Shown piece after piece: positions 1 to 5,467 of a stretch of DNA of 5,467 nt. Where the stretch lies: contig JAAUPU010000267.1 in the NCBI GenBank assembly GCA_012032975.1, positions 1 to 5,467 of the forward strand, read 5' to 3'. A program made the translations under genes and the position numbers. How positions within the stretch are numbered: position 1 is the stretch's first letter; every line of letters begins with the position of its first letter. The DNA is from Caldilineaceae bacterium. GTDB lineage: Bacteria; Chloroflexota; Anaerolineae; Caldilineales; Caldilineaceae. The notes beneath the pieces are model-generated. The model was not told the DNA's origin, made no database searches, and saw only the letters and a list, made by a program, of their open reading frames with translations.

Positions 1-556
1 TCTCGACCAACTGGCCGCGGCTGATCAGCACCTCCCTGTCGCGACAGAGTGCGGCCAGCGCCAGATAGACCGCGGCCGCATTGTTGTTGACCACCAGCGC
101 GTCTTCCGCACCGGTTAGCTCGCAGAGCAATGCACGGGTGTGGTCGTAGCGGCTGCCCCGGCCCCCGGTTTCGAGGTCATATTCCAGGTTGCTATAGCCG
201 GCCACAACCCCCTGGATCGCGGCTTGGGCGTGGTGGCTGAGCGGCGCGCGCCCCAAGTTTGTGTGGATGATCACGCCCGTGGCGTTGATCACCGGGCGCA
301 ACGTCGGGCGTTGTGAATCCAACAACTGTTCGCTGATCAGACGTGGCCAGCTTTGCGGCGTCGGCGCCTGTGCGCCGGCCGCGATCGATGCGCGCGCTTG
401 GGCCATCAAGCCACGAATGGATTCCGCCACCTGGGTCTGTCCATATTCGGCGGCGAGCAGCGCAGTTTCGGGCAGCCGTAACAGCGCATCCACCGCAGGC
501 AGTTTGCGATACTCGTATTGCTGCGAACTGGTCGAATCGTCCGTTTCTTGCGTCAT
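1..556 (-). CDS. selA: L-seryl-tRNA(Sec) selenium transferase (selenocysteine synthase), N-terminal part
   Basis: This is a pyridoxal-phosphate enzyme that converts Ser-tRNA(Sec) to Sec-tRNA(Sec) using selenophosphate, in the cytoplasm. The gene is cut by the left window edge, so only residues 1-185 are seen. The N-terminal domain carries the family's LPAVDALL motif (residues 19-26). It is followed by the hallmark VINATGVIIHTNLGRAPLS (89-107), then GYSNLEYDLE (120-129), GGRGSR (131-136) and VVNNNAAAVYLALAAL (155-170). The last visible residues, SRGQLVE, match the usual SRGELVE of SelA. The PLP-binding lysine lies beyond the edge. I chose the ATG at 556-554 because a perfect TATAAT lies seven bases upstream and the protein matches SelA from close to its N-terminus. 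No good Shine-Dalgarno site is present. The recognition is firm; it rests on motifs recalled from the family, not on a search. Confidence 0.96.
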   Translation of the reverse strand, partial: MTQETDDSTSSQQYEYRKLPAVDALLRLPETALLAAEYGQTQVAESIRGLMAQARASIAAGAQAPTPQSWPRLISEQLLDSQRPTLRPVINATGVIIHTNLGRAPLSHHAQAAIQGVVAGYSNLEYDLETGGRGSRYDHTRALLCELTGAEDALVVNNNAAAVYLALAALCRDREVLISRGQLVE

Positions 557-563
557 GGCCCTG

Positions 564-569
564 ATTATA
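564..569 (-). promoter_or_regulatory. Perfect -10 box of selA, predicting a leaderless mRNA
   Basis: TATAAT reads on the minus strand at 569-564 and is separated from the selA ATG (556-554) by seven bases. Transcription normally begins about seven bases after the -10 box, which would put the first nucleotide at or next to the ATG. I see no convincing -35 hexamer 16-18 bases upstream. The short AGGG just before the ATG sits too close to act as a good ribosome site. Confidence 0.5.
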
Positions 570-628
570 CTACAGCGTTTCTGCCTGGTGCGTACGGCGT
601 CACACAAATGGATTGCCGGTACCATTCA

Positions 629-651
629 GGTCACCCACGGATTACACAGAT
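629..651. repeat. Possible dispersed intergenic repeat word
   Basis: The stretch reads, on the minus strand, ATCTGTGTAATCCGTGGGTG followed by ACC. It is noncoding, lies between selA and the tRNA, and resembles a short word I recall as recurring in intergenic DNA of many bacterial genomes. Only one copy is present here, so its repeat nature is recollection and not shown by this window. Confidence 0.3.
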
Positions 652-700
652 GATATGGAAGTCTATCCGTTGCCAACCGTGGCGCTCTGGGTTCTCTTCT

Positions 701-724
701 AGCAACGGTTGAATAGCAACGGTT
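701..724. repeat. Short direct repeat, AGCAACGGTT twice
   Basis: AGCAACGGTT occurs at 701-710 and again at 715-724, with GAAT between the copies. A related TTGCCAACCG word occurs near 671 and TTGCCAACC again near 724. The repeats sit between the selA promoter region and the tRNA terminator. No function is evident. Confidence 0.4.
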
Positions 725-729
725 TGCCA

Positions 730-773
730 ACCAAAAAGGGGAGTGGCTAAGATTAGCCACTCCCCTTTTTGGT
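730..773 (-). terminator. Intrinsic terminator of the tRNA-Val transcript (perfect hairpin)
   Basis: Bases 730-750 are perfectly complementary to 753-773, a 21-bp inverted repeat around a two-base centre; the real loop would be four or more bases. The stem carries GGGGAGTGGC and ends in a run of five T on either strand, so it can terminate in both directions. It begins 11 bases after the tRNA 3' end, which makes it the tRNA terminator, and it also shields selA from upstream transcription. Confidence 0.9.
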
Positions 774-783
774 GCCTTGTCTG

Positions 784-857
784 TGGGCGAAAAGGGACTC
801 GAACCCCTGACCCCCTCGGTGTAAGCGAGGTGCTCTAACCAACTGAGCTATTCGCCC
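784..857 (-). tRNA. tRNA-Val (anticodon UAC)
   Basis: A full cloverleaf is visible on the minus strand. The acceptor stem GGGCGAA (857-851) pairs with TTCGCCC (791-785) and the discriminator base is A at 784. The D arm is GCTC/GAGC with the AGTTGGTTA loop. The anticodon stem CCTCG/CGAGG encloses the loop CTTACAC, giving anticodon UAC at 823-821, which reads valine GUA and other GUN codons. The T arm AGGGG-TTCGAGT-CCCTT contains one G-U pair. The variable loop is the usual five bases. The 3' CCA is not encoded (the bases after the discriminator are CAG), so it must be added by a nucleotidyltransferase. The gene has its own promoter and terminator and appears to be transcribed alone. Confidence 0.98.
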
Positions 858-881
858 AAGCCCATGCTGCTATGCCGCGTC

Positions 882-910
882 AATATACCGTCTCGCCCTG
901 GCTTTGTCAA
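882..910 (-). promoter_or_regulatory. Sigma-70-type promoter of tRNA-Val
   Basis: On the minus strand TTGACA (910-905) is followed after exactly 17 bases by TATATT (887-882). This is a perfect -35 and a five-of-six -10 at ideal spacing. Transcription should start near 875, about 18 bases before the tRNA 5' end. The region after the -10 is GC-rich (GACGCGGC), a feature often linked to growth-rate or stringent control of stable RNA promoters. Confidence 0.88.
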
Positions 911-940
911 AAAACTGGCGAGGATCGGCGCTTCCGTCAA

Positions 941-965
941 GGAGGAGCTATCCTGATTCTCCTCC
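941..965 (-). terminator. Possible weak terminator hairpin downstream of uspA
   Basis: GGAGGAG (941-947) pairs with CTCCTCC (959-965), a 7-bp stem with an 11-base loop, about 60 bases beyond the uspA stop. Only a very short T-run follows on the minus strand, so it is at best a weak intrinsic terminator. Confidence 0.3.
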
Positions 966-989
966 AAAGAGCAGCAGGGCGTTGGGCGA

Positions 990-1024
990 AGAGAGCGGAT
1001 TGATACCTCTCCGCCAAGCTCTCT
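990..1024 (-). other. Bulged hairpin just after the uspA stop codon
   Basis: AGAGAG (990-995) pairs with CTCTCT (1019-1024), and CGGA (996-999) with TCCG (1010-1013), leaving a five-base bulge at 1014-1018. The structure starts three bases beyond the uspA stop codon. It has no T-tract, so a role in protecting the mRNA 3' end is as likely as termination. Confidence 0.3.
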
Positions 1025-1026
1025 GG

Positions 1027-1533
1027 CTACGAAGGGCGATAGATCATGATCGGCACCCCGACATGCTCGGCGACATATTTTGTCACGCTGCCGAAGAGCA
1101 GTCGATTGATGCCCTGGCGAGAGTGTGTCGTCATCGCGACCAGGTCGATATCGTGGTTGGCCACATACTCAACGATCTCTGCGCCTGGGTTGCCAAAGCG
1201 CACCTCCAGACTCACCGTGTATCCGTCATCTTCCAAACTTTCGATGGTTTCCGCCATCTCGCGCCGGAACATGGCGATTTCGCTCTGCCGTTCCTGGCTG
1301 GCATAGATTGGATGGGCCGCGGAGACCAAGGATGCGTGCGTGTCGTACATCTGTGTTGTTATGTCAACTGTCACCGGTCGTGGCGGTGTTCCCACACGCC
1401 CCATCGGCGACTCGCCAACCCTCAACAAAACGAGCCGATTTTCCTCCTCTGACAGAAATTTTCGCAGATATGGAAAGATTTGGCGGCTGAACTCGGAGCC
1501 GTCCATCGGAACCAAAACAGCAAACTTCTCCAT
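1027..1533 (-). CDS. Universal stress protein, UspA family, single domain
   Basis: This is a 168-residue cytoplasmic protein of the UspA family (Rossmann-like alpha/beta fold, often ATP-binding, usually dimeric). The N-terminal strand and nucleotide-contact Asp are seen in VLVPMDGSEFS (residues 7-16, Asp11). VRFGNPGAEI (111-120) matches the usual V.GnpaeeI strand-turn. The C-terminal block MTTHSRQGINRLLFGSV (134-150) corresponds to the ATP motif G-2x-G-9x-G(S/T). Here the first two glycines are Thr136 and Ser138 or neighbours, while the final GS is kept at 148-149, so nucleotide binding is uncertain. The start is the ATG at 1533, because AAAGGAG ends seven bases before it; a start at 1572 is in frame but lacks such a site. 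The TAG stop is at 1029-1027. The gene lies downstream of aceA on the same strand with a 437-base gap, so it is probably transcribed on its own. Its particular stress role is unknown. Confidence 0.93.
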   Translation of the reverse strand: MEKFAVLVPMDGSEFSRQIFPYLRKFLSEEENRLVLLRVGESPMGRVGTPPRPVTVDITTQMYDTHASLVSAAHPIYASQERQSEIAMFRREMAETIESLEDDGYTVSLEVRFGNPGAEIVEYVANHDIDLVAMTTHSRQGINRLLFGSVTKYVAEHVGVPIMIYRPS

Positions 1534-1540
1534 GCCAATT

Positions 1541-1547
1541 CTCCTTT
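1541..1547 (-). promoter_or_regulatory. Ribosome binding site that fixes the uspA start
   Basis: AAAGGAG on the minus strand lies seven bases before the ATG at 1533. It favours that start over the in-frame ATGs at 1572 and 1566, and gives a protein beginning MEKFAVLVPMDG, typical for the family. Confidence 0.85.
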
Positions 1548-1580
1548 GAACTTGCGATATCGCCATTGACATCGCCTCAC

Positions 1581-1603
1581 TGCCAGATGATCCACATCTG
1601 GCA
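1581..1603 (-). promoter_or_regulatory. Inverted repeat upstream of uspA, candidate operator or 5' leader hairpin
   Basis: TGCCAGATG (1581-1589) and CATCTGGCA (1595-1603) form a perfect 9-bp inverted repeat with a five-base spacer, 48 bases before the uspA start. It could be a dimeric regulator site or a hairpin in the uspA leader. No -10/-35 pair is clear enough to decide. Confidence 0.4.
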
Positions 1604-1616
1604 TCACGCTCGGCAT

Positions 1617-1627
1617 GTATGATCAGT
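1617..1627 (-). repeat. 11-base word shared with the aceA upstream region (copy 1)
   Basis: ACTGATCATAC on the minus strand, 84 bases before the uspA ATG, is identical to the word at 3326-3336 upstream of aceA in the same orientation. It contains the palindrome TGATCA and a CATAC that could be part of a -10 box. A shared promoter or regulator site is possible; chance is not excluded. Confidence 0.35.
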
Positions 1628-1726
1628 CGTTCGAGCGCCTTCTCATCGTACCAGCCTGGCGGTCAGATACCAGTGACGATCACCCCTTCCTTGGTGGGCA
1701 GGACGTCATGTTGTTCCCAAGCGCGA

Positions 1727-1756
1727 CCACACGGCCAACTGTGGTCGGCCGTGTGG
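1727..1756. other. 10-bp inverted repeat with an alternative, mutually exclusive pairing
   Basis: CCACACGGCC (1727-1736) pairs perfectly with GGCCGTGTGG (1747-1756) across a 10-base loop. Within the same bases GACCAC (1725-1730) can instead pair with GTGGTC (1741-1746). It lies about 215 bases after the aceA stop, with no T-tract on either side. It may be an operator, an mRNA stabilising hairpin or a poor terminator. Confidence 0.4.
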
Positions 1757-1970
1757 GGTATGTTGCCACCTGGAACGACAGAGGCTCATCCAAAGAGAAC
1801 CCGCAGATCGCCATATCGTACTGATTGCCAGGTCAAGGATCATGCACCCCTGACAGGATGGCGACCCACGCGCACCTCCTCGCCTTGTCATTCCATCATT
1901 CTGGGCCGATGAACCGGTGGATGGTGTAATCTGTTGTTGACTTGAATCGTCTCGCGCGCGATGACTGACC

Positions 1971-3266
<1,296 letters not shown>

Positions 3267-3274
3267 AACAAGCT

Positions 3275-3280
3275 CCTCCT
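3275..3280 (-). promoter_or_regulatory. Strong Shine-Dalgarno site of aceA
   Basis: AGGAGG, within AAAGGAGGAG, lies eight bases before the ATG at 3266. This near-perfect complement to 16S rRNA predicts high translation and excludes the upstream in-frame ATG at 3317 as the main start. Confidence 0.88.
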
Positions 3281-3325
3281 TTGTGGTGGAGAATGGTTCG
3301 CTGTGAACGAGTAGCATGAAGTTGA

Positions 3326-3336
3326 GTATGATCAGT
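3326..3336 (-). repeat. 11-base word shared with the uspA upstream region (copy 2)
   Basis: ACTGATCATAC on the minus strand, 60 bases before the aceA ATG, is identical to 1617-1627. It overlaps a possible aceA -10 box, CATACT at 3330-3325, which matches TATAAT at four of six positions. It could be common promoter DNA or a binding site for a shared regulator. Confidence 0.35.
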
Positions 3337-3358
3337 GACCGCTCACCTCACAGGTGAG
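3335..3358 (-). promoter_or_regulatory. Clustered GTGA/TCAC half-sites, candidate aceA operator
   Basis: CTCACCT (3342-3348) and AGGTGAG (3352-3358) form a perfect 7-bp inverted repeat with a three-base spacer. An overlapping GTGA-N4-TCAC sits at 3335-3346. The cluster lies about 70-90 bases before the aceA ATG, where the -35 region would fall if CATACT at 3330-3325 is the -10. An acetate- or fatty-acid-responsive regulator is plausible, but none is identifiable. Confidence 0.35.
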
Positions 3359-3636
3359 GGCACGCCCGAATGGATTCACGTTCGCACCCCCGAAGGCAGA
3401 AATGGGGCAACATGATGCGGCGATGAAAGGCGGCGAGGGGGCGGTGCGGATGAAACCGGTACGCGCTGCCAAATTCCGATGCAATCTCGCACAGAACCAT
3501 GATGGCGCTTGGCTGTTGCCGAAGTGTTGCCAAGTGGTTAGAACATGGTTTAGCCTGGATGAGCCAGCGTCCTGCCTGTGCGCTGAGTTCGGCCATCGGA
3601 TACTGCGGGCAAAATCTATCGACCAAGTCGGGGATA

Positions 3637-3645
3637 TGTTAGAAT
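3637..3645 (+). promoter_or_regulatory. Extended -10 promoter of the gene at 3652, predicting a leaderless mRNA
   Basis: TGT-TAGAAT is an extended -10 (TG one base before a five-of-six hexamer at 3640-3645). Only six bases, CAGCCC, separate it from the ATG at 3652, so transcription should start at or near the A of ATG. No Shine-Dalgarno site fits. The arrangement closely resembles that of selA. Confidence 0.5.
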
Positions 3646-3651
3646 CAGCCC

Positions 3652-4388
3652 ATGACGGAACGGTGGATTTCGACCACAATTCAGAATAGGGGACGGGCAA
3701 ATTGGGTCCGTTCGCCTTGGAGATGTGGCGACGTCCAGACGCGGTGGCGCTCTCTCTGGTTTGCGCTGCTCTTGGTCTACATCGTCAGCGGCGCAAGGTC
3801 CGCTCAGGCGCACGGCGGTGTGATCATCGACAACGGCGTAACCGACGACTATGAGTGGCTAGCCGTGGTTAGCCCCTATCCTGTCAGCGTCGGCGAAACC
3901 ATGCTCACGCTGTTGGTGTACGACCTCAATACAGCCGCCCCGATCGATGGACTCGAAAGCGAAGTTCTGCTGCGCCGCCCCGGCGATCCCTCTCCTTGTT
4001 GCAACCCATCCCAACATCTAGGCCCCTATGCGCTTCTGGCCGAGCCGGAGCAATTTCCAGGCGACTATTCGGCTGCGCTTTCGTTTGGGGAAATGGGTGA
4101 TTGGGAGGCGTTGTTTGAGGTTCGCGCCGGCGCCAAGAGTTTTCCGCAACCGTGCCGATCCACGTGGTCGCTGCTTCCGCGGCCCAGCCGGTCGCGGGGG
4201 CCGCGGGTGGGACGTCGGTCGGGCTTGATTCGACGTCAGGTACCGTTGCGCTCTTGTCTTCCGATGCGCTGGCAAGCGGACAATCAGCGTTCGGATCGGC
4301 GTGGTGGGTGTGGGCTTTGCTGGCGATGATACCGGTCGGGCTGGTCGTAGCCTGGGCGTTTCGCCCAATGGAAGAGGGGGCGCGTTGA
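3652..4388 (+). CDS. Secreted, C-terminally membrane-anchored protein of unknown function, interrupted by a frameshift
   Basis: I do not recognise the family with certainty. A 30-residue polar stretch leads into a hydrophobic signal segment (about 32-47) ending SAQA, with predicted cleavage before His54. The exported part (54-164) looks like a beta-sandwich, with a strand-like VSVGETMLTLLVYDL (79-92), a CCNPSQH group (116-122) and WEALFEVRAGAKSF (151-164). FixH, YtkA or CopC-like domains are possible relatives. At the T-run 4140-4143 the coding sense moves to the -1 frame, giving SATVPIHVVAA, a low-complexity linker, a transmembrane helix (WWVWALLAMIPVGLVVAW, 4302-4355) and a TGA stop at 4386-4388. 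Without the shift, translation ends at 4329 with an Arg/Ser-rich tail that looks noncoding. Restored, the protein is 245 residues: a periplasmic or outer-face domain held by a C-terminal helix. Its stop overlaps the next start codon, which ties it to the iron-sulfur protein. Confidence 0.72.
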
Positions 4389-5467
4389 TGGCGAGTGCAG
4401 TTGGGCAGGCGCGGCGACGCTTCGACGTGTTGCGTCTGCCGCTCGTAGGCTCGTTTCTGATGTGGAAGCATAGCCGCACCACGGCGCAACTTGTGGTTTT
4501 CTTGCTGGCGGCCTCGATCATCATTGACGGACTGATGGGCACACAGCTTGCGGCCAAGAATGTGGCGACCGTGAGTGCGTGGGTCCATTACCGCGGCCTG
4601 GTCGTCTTCGGCCTGCTGATTGCAGGCAATCTATTCTGCGCCGCCTGCCCATTTATGCTGTCGCGCAAGTTTGCCAAATGGATCGGCCAGCCGACGCGAC
4701 GCTGGCCCAAGGCATTGCGCAACAAGTGGCTGGCGCTTGGACTCCTGGTGGCGATCATCTACATGTATGAGTTGTTCGATCTGTGGGCGACGCCGTGGTG
4801 GACGGCCTGGCTGGCCATCGCCTATTTTGCCGGCGCGTTTGTGCTGGGCATCTTCTTCACCAATGACAGCTTCTGCCTCTATGTCTGCCCACTTGGTTCG
4901 TTCAACTTTCTTTACAGCACCGCCAGCCCCTTGCAGATCAGCGCACGCAGCCAGCAGGTCTGTCGTGACTGTGTCGGCCACGAATGTATCAACGGCAGCG
5001 CGACCCAGCAGGGCTGTCAGCTTGAGCTGTATGTGCCGACGCTGCAAAGCAATCTCAACTGCACCATGTGCCTCGATTGCGCCAAGGCGTGCCCCCACGA
5101 CAATGTCGCGCTGGCCGCTCCGGCTGCCCGGCAACGAACTCTTTCGTCAAAGCTGGCCGAATCGACTGGATCTGGCACTGCTCGCAATCGTGGCTGCGTT
5201 CGTGGGTCTGATCAACGCCTTTGCCATGACGCCGCCCGTCTATGCGCTGGAGGTGCGGCTGGGTCAATGGCTGAATACACAGAGCGAGGCGATTGTCCTG
5301 GCGCTGGTCTATGGGGTCGGCGCGCTGCTCGTTCCACTTTGCCTGGTCTATGGCGCGGCGTGGTCTGGCAACCGATTGAGCCGCCATCGGGCGTCGCTCA
5401 ACCGGACTGTGATCCGTTATGCGTATGCGTTCGTTCCGTTGGGCTTTGGCCATCTGGCTGGCCCATG
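4388..5467 (+). CDS. Multi-spanning [4Fe-4S] membrane polyferredoxin (NapH/NosR/CcoG-like), frameshifted and cut by the window edge
   Basis: This is probably an inner-membrane electron carrier between quinol or a soluble donor and a redox enzyme; the partner is unknown. Helices lie at about 33-50, 70-87, 116-130 and 139-157. NLFCAACP (81-88) and SFCLYVCPLG (161-170) are the CxxCP-type motifs of NapH/NosR proteins. Cys192, 195, 200 and 210 may bind one cluster. CTMCLDCAKACP (225-236) is a classic CxxCxxCxxxCP [4Fe-4S] site. After VALA (240-243) the coding sense moves to the +1 frame at about 5117-5118 and continues as LRLPGNELF, then helices at about 260-280, 300-322 and 341-357 to the edge. 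The original frame also stays open to the edge but turns Cys/Arg/Gly-rich and loses its helices. The ATG at 4388 shares its A with the preceding TGA, and GAGGGGG lies about seven bases upstream. NapH and CcoG lack helices after the ferredoxin domain, so this is a different architecture. Confidence 0.85.
   Translation, partial: MASAVGQARRRFDVLRLPLVGSFLMWKHSRTTAQLVVFLLAASIIIDGLMGTQLAAKNVATVSAWVHYRGLVVFGLLIAGNLFCAACPFMLSRKFAKWIGQPTRRWPKALRNKWLALGLLVAIIYMYELFDLWATPWWTAWLAIAYFAGAFVLGIFFTNDSFCLYVCPLGSFNFLYSTASPLQISARSQQVCRDCVGHECINGSATQQGCQLELYVPTLQSNLNCTMCLDCAKACPHDNVALAAPAARQRTLSSKLAESTGSGTARNRGCVRGSDQRLCHDAARLCAGGAAGSMAEYTERGDCPGAGLWGRRAARSTLPGLWRGVVWQPIEPPSGVAQPDCDPLCVCVRSVGLWPSGWPM

Larger units (their letters stand above)
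1534..1970. other. Gene-free region between aceA and uspA
   Basis: I find no supportable gene in these 437 bases. They should hold the aceA 3' end and the uspA promoter. Visible structures are a 10-bp palindrome GCGATATCGC at 1554-1563, the hairpin at 1581-1603, a shared 11-base word at 1617-1627, the hairpin at 1727-1756 and the palindrome TCGCGCGCGA at 1952-1961. Short open frames on both strands (for example 1680-1814 minus, 44 codons) lack ribosome sites and known motifs. No classical terminator follows aceA. Confidence 0.6.
3267..3651. other. Divergent intergenic region between aceA and the membrane-protein pair
   Basis: This 385-base stretch must carry the aceA promoter and the promoter of the gene at 3652. 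It holds the shared 11-base word (3326-3336), an inverted repeat (3342-3358), a near-tandem GTTGCC repeat (3515-3520 and 3526-3531) and an extended -10 box (3637-3645). Open frames of 90-110 codons exist on both strands (3354-3689 plus, 3348-3626 minus), but they show no recognisable motif or ribosome site, and I treat them as chance. Confidence 0.6.

Noticed and set aside
904..1452. 182-codon plus-strand open frame opposite uspA
   Set aside because: It is antisense to a clear UspA gene, has no family motif and overlaps the tRNA promoter.
1680..1814. 44-codon minus-strand open frame between aceA and uspA
   Set aside because: Its composition is fairly protein-like, but there is no ribosome site and no known family, and a hairpin lies within it.
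1619..1912. 97-codon plus-strand open frame in the uspA-aceA gap
   Set aside because: Composition is Ser/Pro/Arg/Thr-rich with no recognisable motif and no Shine-Dalgarno site.
1952..1961. TCGCGCGCGA palindrome near the aceA stop
   Set aside because: A short CG alternation is expected by chance in GC-rich DNA and cannot form a useful hairpin.
3354..3689. 111-codon plus-strand frame and 92-codon minus-strand frame in the divergent region
   Set aside because: They oppose each other, lack ribosome sites and motifs, and cover both promoters.
3926..4588. 220-codon minus-strand open frame opposite the membrane-protein pair
   Set aside because: It is Arg/Pro/Thr-rich, typical of antisense frames in GC-rich genes, and conflicts with the coupled start and stop on the plus strand.
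5103..5467. Separate gene starting at the ATG at 5103 in the third frame
   Set aside because: The first codons (MSRWP) look random, there is no ribosome site, and the sequence reads as the direct continuation of the polyferredoxin after a one-base shift.

Overview
This is a moderately GC-rich bacterial window. The organism cannot be named from the sequence alone. A Gram-negative-like or Chloroflexota-type genome is my guess, from the gene mix (SelA, isocitrate lyase, a membrane iron-sulfur protein next to a small secreted protein), apparently leaderless start sites and a tRNA without an encoded CCA. Treat that assignment as weak.

Layout. Bases 1-3266 are read on the minus strand. They hold the N-terminal 185 residues of SelA (1-556, running off the left edge), a tRNA-Val(UAC) gene (784-857) with a near-consensus sigma-70 promoter and a perfect 21-bp terminator hairpin, a universal stress protein (1027-1533) and a complete isocitrate lyase, aceA (1971-3266). 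Two gene-free stretches on this side, 1534-1970 and 3267-3651, contain hairpins, palindromes and an 11-base word shared between the uspA and aceA upstream regions. From 3652 onward the genes are on the plus strand: a secreted, C-terminally anchored protein of unknown function (3652-4388) overlaps by one base the start of a multi-spanning [4Fe-4S] membrane protein (4388 to the right edge).

Function. SelA converts Ser-tRNA(Sec) to Sec-tRNA(Sec), so the organism probably makes selenoproteins. AceA supplies the first step of the glyoxylate shunt; malate synthase is not in the window. The two plus-strand genes look like one translationally coupled unit for a membrane redox or metal-related task. 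Its predicted mature protein begins with histidine, and its partner is a polyferredoxin with membrane helices on both sides of the iron-sulfur domain.

Most notable points. Each plus-strand gene is broken by a single-base frame change (near 4140-4143 and 5111-5118), while the protein on both sides of each break is clearly coding; this means sequence error, recent decay or, less likely, recoding. selA and the gene at 3652 have a -10 box 6-7 bases before the ATG, which predicts leaderless mRNAs, whereas uspA and aceA have strong Shine-Dalgarno sites.
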